Below, piece by piece: positions 58,225 to 64,000 of a DNA stretch of 64,000 bases. Position numbers and translations under genes: made by a program. The stretch spans positions 62,001 through 126,000 of the forward strand of contig NZ_JAVHJU010000076.1 of assembly GCF_031082405.1 (NCBI RefSeq). Direction: 5' to 3'. Source of the DNA: Amycolatopsis sp. A133. GTDB taxonomy: Bacteria; Actinomycetota; Actinomycetes; Mycobacteriales; Pseudonocardiaceae. Under the pieces are notes generated by a model. That model saw only the letters and a program-made list of their open reading frames with translations, had not been told where the DNA came from and did no database searches. Numbering within the stretch: position 1 is the stretch's first letter; every line of letters starts with the position of its first letter.

Positions 58225-58238
58225 TGTTATCGCTAACA
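58225..58238. promoter_or_regulatory. LacI-type operator (TGTTA-N4-TAACA), copy 1
   Basis: TGTTATCGCTAACA, about 230 bases upstream of the GH54 start. It resembles LacI-family operators in front of actinomycete xylan and arabinan genes. Confidence 0.65.
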
Positions 58239-58242
58239 CTGA

Positions 58243-58280
58243 ATGTTCGGCCAATGCTTCCCGCTATCTTGGCCGAACAT
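58243..58280. repeat. Inverted repeat in the GH54 upstream region
   Basis: ATGTTCGGCCAA (58243-58254) and its exact complement TTGGCCGAACAT (58269-58280), 14 bases apart. It may be a terminator for the GH51 operon read on the minus strand or an operator. Confidence 0.55.
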
Positions 58281-58342
58281 CCTGGCCATCTGGGAAAACT
58301 CCGGATCGACCGCCATTGCGGCGAGAAGAAAGTTACCGAAAG

Positions 58343-58356
58343 TGTTCACGCTAACA
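58343..58356. promoter_or_regulatory. LacI-type operator, copy 2
   Basis: TGTTCACGCTAACA within AGTGTT-CACGCT-AACACT, 16 bases past the GH51 stop. It shares CGCTAACACT with the copy at 58225. Confidence 0.6.
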
Positions 58357-58371
58357 CTCCCCCGCTGCCGG

Positions 58372-59856
58372 TCACGCGAGCCGCACCGCGGTCCACGACA
58401 CCGGGGTCAGGACGGTGCGCAGGGTGCCGTCCGCCAGCTCGGCGGGGTGGGGCCGGGGCACGACCCGGTCCGGGTGCGCCGCGGTGTTGGTCGCCGCGGT
58501 GTCCGGGTCGTGCAGGGTCCAGGACTCGGCCACCGACACCGCCCCGGGCACGGTGACGGTCAGCTCCACCGGCTCGGTGCGGTGGCGGTTCACGGCGAAC
58601 ACGACCGTCCCACCCGTCGCCGGGTCGTGGGTGGCGACCGCGTCGACCACCGGCACGTCGCCGTAGCGGGCCGTCTCGTACACCGGAGACGTGACTTCCG
58701 TGCGAAGGACCTGTCCCCGGGCGAGCCGGGCCGTCAGCGCGAACGGGTGGAAGATCGTCTGCCGCCACGCCGGGCCCCCGGGTTCCGTGCGGATCGGGGC
58801 GATGACGTTGACCAGCTGCGCCTGGCAGGCGACCGCCACCCGATCGCTGTGCCGCAGCAACGAGATCAGGAGGTTCCCGACGACGACGGCGTCGGTGACG
58901 TCGTAGGTGTCCTCGATGAGCGGGGCCGCGGTACGCCACTGCGTGGGCGGATCGGCCTGCAGACGCGTTTGGTACCAGACGTTCCACTCGTCGAAGGACA
59001 ACCCGATGCGCTTGTCGCTCCTGAGCCGCGCGCCCACGGCGTCGGCCGTCGCGACGACGCTGTCGATGATGTGGTCCATGTCCACGGCCGAGGCGAGGAA
59101 GCTGCCGACGTCCCCGTCGAGCACCTCGTAGTAGGCGTGGCACGAGATGTGGTCGATCTGGTCGTAGGTCAGCTCGAGCACGGTCGACTCCCACGCGCCG
59201 AACGTCGGCATGCCCGAGTGCGAGCTGCCGCACGCGACCAGTTCGAGCCCCGGCTCGGCCTGCCGCAGCGCCCGGGCCGTCTCCGCCGCCAGCCGGCCGT
59301 ATTCGTGCGCGGTCTTGTGGCCCGTCTGCCACGGGCCGTCCAGCTCGTTGCCGAGGCACCACAGCCGCACCCCGTGCGGTTCCGGCGTGCCGTTCGCCCG
59401 CCGCCGGTCGGACAGGTGCGTGCCGCCCGGGTGGTTGAGGTACTCGTGCACGTCGAGGGCTTCCGCGACCCCGCGGGTGCCGAGGTTCACCGCGTACATG
59501 ATCTCCGCGCCGGCCTTGCCCGCCCAGCGGGCGAACTCGTCGATGCCGACCTCGTTGGTCTCGATACCGCGCCACGCGAGGTCGCGGCGCACCGGGCGGC
59601 CGGGGCCGACGCCGTCCTCCCACCGGTACCCGGACACGAAGTTGCCGCCCGGGTAGCGGACGACGGTGACCCCCAGCTCCCGCGTCAGGGCGAGCACGTC
59701 GCCGCGGAAGCCGTCCTCGTCGGCGGTCGGGTGCCCCGGCTCGTGGATCCCGTTGTAAACGCAGCGCCCCAGGTGCTCGACGAACGAGCCGAACGTGCGG
59801 CGCCGCACCGGCGCGATCACGAAGTCGGGGCTGAGGACGATGGCGGCACTGAGCAC
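58372..59856 (-). CDS. GH51 alpha-N-arabinofuranosidase (intracellular)
   Basis: 494 residues from GTG 59856, which follows AGGAGACC. No signal peptide. GH51 hallmarks are FGSFVEHLGRCVYNGIHEPGHP, VVRYPGGNFVSGYRWEDGVGP and the acid/base Glu in WCLGNELDGPWQ; the nucleophile Glu is in LSFDEWNVWY. It hydrolyses arabino-oligosaccharides taken up by the adjacent ABC importer. Last gene of the operon SBP - permease - permease - GH51. Confidence 0.94.
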   Translation of the reverse strand: MLSAAIVLSPDFVIAPVRRRTFGSFVEHLGRCVYNGIHEPGHPTADEDGFRGDVLALTRELGVTVVRYPGGNFVSGYRWEDGVGPGRPVRRDLAWRGIETNEVGIDEFARWAGKAGAEIMYAVNLGTRGVAEALDVHEYLNHPGGTHLSDRRRANGTPEPHGVRLWCLGNELDGPWQTGHKTAHEYGRLAAETARALRQAEPGLELVACGSSHSGMPTFGAWESTVLELTYDQIDHISCHAYYEVLDGDVGSFLASAVDMDHIIDSVVATADAVGARLRSDKRIGLSFDEWNVWYQTRLQADPPTQWRTAAPLIEDTYDVTDAVVVGNLLISLLRHSDRVAVACQAQLVNVIAPIRTEPGGPAWRQTIFHPFALTARLARGQVLRTEVTSPVYETARYGDVPVVDAVATHDPATGGTVVFAVNRHRTEPVELTVTVPGAVSVAESWTLHDPDTAATNTAAHPDRVVPRPHPAELADGTLRTVLTPVSWTAVRLA

Positions 59857-59863
59857 GGGTCTC

Positions 59864-60715
59864 CTATCGCAGTGCGCCGGCTGCGGCGCCGCTGCGCCAG
59901 AACCGTTGCAGGAGGACAAAAGCGATGACGAGCGGCACGATCGCCAGCAGCGAGCCGGTGACCACGAGGTTGAACAGCACGCGCGTGCCGGCCTCCTGCT
60001 GGGCGGTGTTGAACCACGTGGTCAGCCCGACGGTCAGCGGGAAGAGCTCGGCGTCGCTCAGCATCACCAGCGGCAGGAAGTAATTGTTCCAGGTGGACAC
60101 GAGCGTGAACAGGAACACCGTGACCAGGGCCGGCCGGATCATCGGCACCACCACCTGCCGGAAGACCCGCCACTCGCTCGCCCGGTCGAGGCGGGCGGCG
60201 TCGAGCAGCTCGACCGGCACGCTTTCGGCCACGTACACCCGCACCAGGTAGGTGCCGAACGGGCTGAGCAGCGACGGCAGGATCACCGCCCCCATCGTGT
60301 TGACGACGCCGACGTTCGACAGGATCAGGTAAGTCGGCAGCACCAGCGCCGTCGCGGGCACCATGATCATACCGAGCAGCGCGGTCTCGAAGAACCGTTT
60401 GCCCCAGAAGGAGAAGCGGGCGAGGCCGTACCCCGCGAGCGCGGCGAGCAGCGTCGCGCCCGTCGCGCTCGCCCCCGAGTACACCGCGGTGTTGACGAGC
60501 CAGTGGCCGTACACCCCGCCGTCCTCGCGGAACAGCTGCGCGAGGTTGTCGAACAGGCTGAAACCGTCGAACCACAGGGCCGGGCTGGAGAGCAGGGCGG
60601 CCTGGCTCTTGGTCGCGGCGATCACGACCCACAGCAGCGGGACGAGGAAGTACAGCATGCCCGCCGCCATGAGCACGTGCGGTACCCGCGTCTTCGGCGC
60701 CACGAGCGACTTCAT
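59864..60715 (-). CDS. Sugar ABC transporter permease (MalG type)
   Basis: 283 residues, six membrane segments. The EAA loop is VPVELLDAARLDRASEWRVFRQVVVPMIRPALV. ATG 60715 overlaps the stop of the partner permease. Works with the upstream permease and binding protein to import arabino-oligosaccharides; the ATPase is presumably a shared MsiK-like protein coded elsewhere. Confidence 0.93.
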   Translation of the reverse strand: MKSLVAPKTRVPHVLMAAGMLYFLVPLLWVVIAATKSQAALLSSPALWFDGFSLFDNLAQLFREDGGVYGHWLVNTAVYSGASATGATLLAALAGYGLARFSFWGKRFFETALLGMIMVPATALVLPTYLILSNVGVVNTMGAVILPSLLSPFGTYLVRVYVAESVPVELLDAARLDRASEWRVFRQVVVPMIRPALVTVFLFTLVSTWNNYFLPLVMLSDAELFPLTVGLTTWFNTAQQEAGTRVLFNLVVTGSLLAIVPLVIAFVLLQRFWRSGAAAGALR

Positions 60716-61593
60716 GACCGCCCCCGCTTCCTCGTCAGCAGCACGAACGCGTACGCGGCGACGAACACCACGAAGCCGAGCGCGAACGAGATCGCGGCCG
60801 AGTAGTGGAAGTCGGAGTAGGCGAACGCCTGGTTGTAGGCGTACAGGTTGGGCGTGTACCCCGCGGAGATCTGCGGGGCGAACCGGGACATCACGTACGG
60901 CTCGACGAAGAACTGCATGGTGCCGATGACCGTGAAGATCGCGGCGAGCCCGATCGCCTGCCGGATGGCGGGCACCTTGATCCGCACCGCGATCTGCACC
61001 TGGGACGCGCCGTCGATCAGCGCTGCCTCGTACGTCTCCCGCGGTACGCCCTGCAGCGCCGAGTACAGGACGATCGTGTTGTAGCCGGTCCACGCCCACG
61101 TCACGATGTTGCCGAGCGACAGGAGCAGCAGATCCGCCGAAAAGAAGTCGACCGGCTCGCCGCCCACCACCGCCGGCAGGCCGGCGAACGGGCCGAACGT
61201 CCTGCTGTAGAGGAACCCCCACATGAGCGCGCCGAGAACAGCCGGCACCGCGTAGGGCATGAACGCGATGAGCCGGAACGCGATCGCGAACCTCGTGGTG
61301 ACCGCGTCGAGCGTGAGCGCCCCGGCGAGCGCGATCCCGAGCATGACCGGGATCTGCACCGCGCCGAACACGACCACGCGGCCGACGCCGTCGAGCAGCA
61401 CCGGGTCGGTGAAGGCCCGGGTGTAGTTGGCGAACCCGGTGAAGCGTTCGCCGAGCGCGAGGCTCTTGCTGGACAGGCTGAGCCAGAAGGCGTACCCGAG
61501 CGGCACGACCAGGAACGCCAGCACCACGAGGAAGAACGGGAGGACGAACAACGCTCCGGCGACCGGGTGGCCGGTTGTGTGCTTGCGCCGCAC
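60712..61593 (-). CDS. Sugar ABC transporter permease (MalF type)
   Basis: 293 residues from GTG 61593, which has GGAGGAG upstream. Six membrane segments; EAA loop ETYEAALIDGASQVQIAVRIKVPAIRQAI. Lies between the binding-protein gene (13-base gap) and the second permease. Confidence 0.93.
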   Translation of the reverse strand: MRRKHTTGHPVAGALFVLPFFLVVLAFLVVPLGYAFWLSLSSKSLALGERFTGFANYTRAFTDPVLLDGVGRVVVFGAVQIPVMLGIALAGALTLDAVTTRFAIAFRLIAFMPYAVPAVLGALMWGFLYSRTFGPFAGLPAVVGGEPVDFFSADLLLLSLGNIVTWAWTGYNTIVLYSALQGVPRETYEAALIDGASQVQIAVRIKVPAIRQAIGLAAIFTVIGTMQFFVEPYVMSRFAPQISAGYTPNLYAYNQAFAYSDFHYSAAISFALGFVVFVAAYAFVLLTRKRGRS

Positions 61594-61606
61594 GGGGTCT
61601 CCTCCG

Positions 61607-62935
61607 TCACCGGCCGACCGTGAAGCCCTGTTTCCTGGCGTAGTCCACGACGTTGGCTTGGGTGGTGGCGAGCACCGTGTTCCACTTCCGCTTCCCCGAA
61701 ACGGCTTCCGCGCACCGGTCGAGCAGGTCGCCGAACACGAAGTCCTGGAACGGCGTGTACTCGAAGTCGCCCAGCTTCTCCGAGACCGGCACGAAGATCT
61801 CGTTGACCTTCTGGCCGGCGAAGAAGCCGTAGGCCTTTCCGGTGAACGCCGGGTCGGCCGCCACGTCCTTGGCCAGCGGGTAGAGGAACGCCTTGTTGAG
61901 GCCGATGTCCCAGGCCTGCTTCGACTTGCCGAACAGCTCCCGCGCCACCACGGTGGCCGCCTTGGGGTTCTTCGCTTGCTTGGTGACCGTGAACGTCGAG
62001 CCGCCCCAGTCGCCTTGGGCGTCGGCACCCTCGGTCCACTGCGGCATCGGCGCGACCGCCCACTTGCCCGCGGTGTTCTTCAGCGAACCCGCGACGTAGC
62101 CGGGGGTCCAGCCCGCGGCCGCCCACGTCCAGTACTTGCCGGAGTCGAGCGCCGCGGCCGCGTCGGCGGTGAAGAACGGGTCGGTCGCCATGAGGTGCCG
62201 GTCGACGAGGTCGCCGTAGAACTCGATGACCTTCTCGCAGGCCGGATTGGTCAGGTCGATCTTCACCTGGTCCCGCGCCTTGGCCAGTGAGTAGCCGTAG
62301 GGCCGGCAACCGGCCTGCCACATCAGGCCGTTGAGCCAGCCGCCGTCGCTGCCGAAGCTCGCGACGAACGCGGTGGGGTCGGCCGCCTTCAGCTTCTCCG
62401 CGGCGGCCGCGTACTCGGCCCAGGTGGCCGGCACCGGGATCGCGTGCTTGTCGAAGAGGTCCTTGCGGTACATCAGCGCCATCGGGCCGCCGTCGACGGG
62501 GATGGCGTAGACCTTGTCGCCGTCGGTCGACTGCTGCCAGGCCCATTCGGCGTACCGGCCCTTGTCTTCGCCGGCGCCGTACTGGGCCATGTCGACGAGC
62601 GCGTCGAGGATGAGGAACGTGGGGATCTGCTGGAACTCCACCATCGCGACGTCGGGCGCTCCGGTGCCGGCGGTGAAGGCGGTCTTCAGCTTGGCGTACT
62701 GGTCGGGGCCGGTACCGACGTTCGTCCAATCCACCTGGATGTCGGGGTGGGCGGCGTTGAACGCGTCGACCACGCCCTTGAACTCCGGGTACCACGCCCA
62801 CACCGACACGCGCACGGGGCCGCCGGTGCCACCGTCCGCGCCGTCGCCGGAGCCGCCGCTGCACGACGTGACCGCCAGCACGCCGCCGACGGCGAGGACG
62901 GAGACGAGCTTGCGCAACCCGTGGAAGCCGAGCAT
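61607..62935 (-). CDS. Sugar ABC transporter substrate-binding lipoprotein (family 1)
   Basis: 442 residues from ATG 62935. Lipoprotein signal RKLVSVLAVGGVLAVTSCSGG. The mature protein is a MalE/UgpB-type domain (VRVSVWAWYPEFKGVVDAFNAAHPDIQVDW; MALMYRKDLFDKHAIPVPATWAEY; WTWAAAGWTPGYV). The first gene of the operon, opposite the lacI gene; the gap carries the likely LacI operators. It binds arabinan- or arabinoxylan-derived oligosaccharides, judging by the linked GH51 and GH54 enzymes. Confidence 0.93.
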   Translation of the reverse strand: MLGFHGLRKLVSVLAVGGVLAVTSCSGGSGDGADGGTGGPVRVSVWAWYPEFKGVVDAFNAAHPDIQVDWTNVGTGPDQYAKLKTAFTAGTGAPDVAMVEFQQIPTFLILDALVDMAQYGAGEDKGRYAEWAWQQSTDGDKVYAIPVDGGPMALMYRKDLFDKHAIPVPATWAEYAAAAEKLKAADPTAFVASFGSDGGWLNGLMWQAGCRPYGYSLAKARDQVKIDLTNPACEKVIEFYGDLVDRHLMATDPFFTADAAAALDSGKYWTWAAAGWTPGYVAGSLKNTAGKWAVAPMPQWTEGADAQGDWGGSTFTVTKQAKNPKAATVVARELFGKSKQAWDIGLNKAFLYPLAKDVAADPAFTGKAYGFFAGQKVNEIFVPVSEKLGDFEYTPFQDFVFGDLLDRCAEAVSGKRKWNTVLATTQANVVDYARKQGFTVGR

Positions 62936-63022
62936 TTGACAGCGCCTTTCCGCGGGCTCACGGCGGCTTCGGCCGTCACGGAACGCGATCTTCCGCAAGG
63001 CACGCCGAACCGGGAGCGAAGG

Positions 63023-63079
63023 GCAGGGACCGAACGGTGTCGCGCGCCACGGCCGGCCGGGTCTGCAGGGACCGAACGG
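63023..63079. repeat. 15-base direct repeat in the divergent promoter
   Basis: GCAGGGACCGAACGG occurs at 63023-63037 and again at 63065-63079, 42 bp (four helical turns) apart. It lies on the ABC-operon side of the LacI sites and may bind a second, activating regulator. Confidence 0.5.
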
Positions 63080-63100
63080 ACTGCCGCCGTGGCACCGGGA

Positions 63101-63148
63101 TTTTGCTGCGCTGCAAAAGAGTATGGACGCCGGTTTGCCGCGCTGCAA
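63101..63148. promoter_or_regulatory. Tandem LacI-type operators
   Basis: TTTTGCTGCGCTGCAAAA (63101-63118) and TTTGCCGCGCTGCAA (63134-63148) share TTTGCnGCGCTGCAA with a 32-bp offset, about three helical turns. They are 104-151 bases ahead of lacI and probably serve it and the ABC operon. Confidence 0.65.
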
Positions 63149-63251
63149 GCCCCGGTTTCGCCGGCCGGGCCCGGAAGGCTCGGGTTGTCGCCGGTCGAGG
63201 CGGCCGTGCACACTTCTCCCGGAGCGGGATCGTCCACCGAAGGAGCACGTC

Positions 63252-64000
63252 ATGCGCGATGCCACCCTGCGTGACGTCGCCCTGCTCGCGGGCGTGTCCG
63301 CCCGGACGGTCTCCAACGTCGTGAACGGCTACGCCCGCGTGTCGGAGCGGACCCGGGAGAAGGTCGAGCGGGCGCTGCTCGAGCTGAACTACCGGCCGAA
63401 CGTGCTGGCCCGCAACCTCGCACGCGGCCGGTCCGGGCAGATCGCGGTGGTCGTGCCCTACCTCGACACGCCGTACTTCGCCGAGCTGCTGCAGGCGATC
63501 ATCCCGAGGGCGCGCGAGCACGGGTACAACGTCCTCATCGACCAGACCGACGGCGACGCGGCGCACGAACGCGAGCTGATCAGCCGCGGCGCCCGCGCGT
63601 TCCTGTTCGACGGGATGATCTTCTCGCCGCTGGGGCTCGCCCAGGAGGACCTGGTCGAGATCGACCCGGACCTGCCGCTGGTCGTCCTCGGGGAACGGGT
63701 GTCCAACGGCGTGTTCGACCACGTCGGCATCGACGACGTCGAGGCGTCCCGGGCCGCCACCGCGCACCTGATCGGCCTCGGCCGCCGGCGCATCGCGGCG
63801 ATCGGCGACCAGCCCTACCCCACGGGCGAGGCCGCGCAGCTGCGCACCCGCGGCTACCGCCAGGCCCACGCGGACGCCGGCCTGCCCGTCGACGAGTCGC
63901 TGATCATCCCGACCCCGCGGTTCAACCGCGCCGACGGCTCGGGCGCCATGCGCGCCCTCCTCGCCCGCGAGGACCCGCCGGACGCCGTCTTCTGCTACAG
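63252..64000 (+). CDS. LacI-family regulator, 3'-truncated by the window edge
   Basis: About 249 codons are present; the full protein should be near 340. ATG 63252 follows GAAGGAG. The HTH is TLRDVALLAGVSARTVSNVVNGYARVSERTREKVERALLELNYRPNVLARNL at residues 5-56. It is followed by the sugar-binding domain (GQIAVVVPYLDTPYFAELLQAIIPRAREHGYNVLI). It should repress the arabino-oligosaccharide locus to its left. Confidence 0.92.
   Translation, partial: MRDATLRDVALLAGVSARTVSNVVNGYARVSERTREKVERALLELNYRPNVLARNLARGRSGQIAVVVPYLDTPYFAELLQAIIPRAREHGYNVLIDQTDGDAAHERELISRGARAFLFDGMIFSPLGLAQEDLVEIDPDLPLVVLGERVSNGVFDHVGIDDVEASRAATAHLIGLGRRRIAAIGDQPYPTGEAAQLRTRGYRQAHADAGLPVDESLIIPTPRFNRADGSGAMRALLAREDPPDAVFCY

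Larger units (their letters stand above)
57999..58371. other. 373-base regulatory gap between the GH54 and GH51 genes
   Basis: No gene is seen. It holds two LacI-type operators (58225-58238 and 58343-58356), a 12-bp inverted repeat with 14-base spacer (58243-58280), and a CRE-like GAAAACCGTTTC at 58114-58125. This is most likely the promoter region of the GH54 gene plus the 3' end of the GH51 operon. Confidence 0.6.
62936..63251. other. 316-base divergent promoter region between lacI and the ABC operon
   Basis: No gene. It contains two LacI-type sites, 63101-63118 and 63134-63148, with 32-bp spacing, and a separate perfect 15-base direct repeat at 63023-63037 and 63065-63079. Confidence 0.65.

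Noticed and set aside
1-64000. tRNA, rRNA, CRISPR arrays, insertion sequences or prophage genes
   Set aside because: None recognised; no transposase, integrase or regular spacer-repeat pattern was seen.

Overview
The window reads as one stretch of a high-GC actinomycete chromosome. Base composition is strongly GC-biased, GTG starts are common, four-base ATGA or GTGA gene overlaps abound, and Tat/lipoprotein exports, a vancomycin-type glycosyltransferase and many TetR, IclR and LacI regulators are present. Amycolatopsis or a related member of the Pseudonocardiaceae is the likeliest source, but that is inference from gene content. No rRNA, tRNA, CRISPR array, insertion sequence or transposase was recognised.

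Layout. (1) 1-10443: nine same-strand, mostly overlapping genes of a biosynthetic cluster cut by the left edge: two DegT aminotransferases, two methyltransferases, a UbiA prenyltransferase, an FAD amine-oxidase-like enzyme, two adenylate-forming ligases and a CoA-transferase with a duplicated N-terminal half. The product is unknown. (2) 10382-15946: a small LCMT-type methyltransferase/GbsR operon that carries a truncated hydrolase, a DUF1996 secreted protein, a DUF305-like lipoprotein and a glycosyltransferase. (3) 16018-26270: a quinate/shikimate-to-protocatechuate locus with two paralogous 3-dehydroshikimate dehydratase/HPPD-like fusions (one with a third TIM-barrel domain), a shikimate dehydrogenase, a TetR regulator, an MBL hydrolase and an MHS transporter. 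(4) 26286-40242: an organic-acid catabolic island with two flavoproteins, a citryl-CoA-lyase-like protein, a CaiB CoA-transferase, IclR, aldehyde dehydrogenase, a ThDP enzyme and a Liv-type ABC importer in which LivM and LivG are fused.

(5) 40305-47159: an ArsR pseudogene, a secreted small protein, a secreted ThuA protein and a PQQ locus. The pqq operon runs pqqA-pqqC-pqqDE-pqqB on the minus strand, divergent from a Tat-exported PQQ dehydrogenase with a C-terminal cupredoxin-like domain. The pqqB at its end is a wreck: it has an in-frame stop and has lost nearly all of its body. (6) 47369-56305: several small regulator/enzyme pairs (TetR-SDR with a 38-bp perfect palindrome, PanE-like/TetR, a flavin disulfide-reductase/HdeD-like/TetR unit with three matching operators, epoxide hydrolase, aldo/keto reductase, and a TetR with an internal deletion). 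(7) 56502-64000: an arabinan/arabinoxylan utilisation locus (GH54-lectin, GH51, sugar ABC importer, LacI) with repeated LacI-type operators; the lacI gene runs off the right edge.

The points most worth follow-up are the decayed pqqB inside an otherwise intact pqq operon facing a PQQ enzyme, the uncharacterised biosynthetic cluster at the left edge, the three-domain dehydratase fusion with its altered paralogue, and several regulator remnants that look recently deleted.
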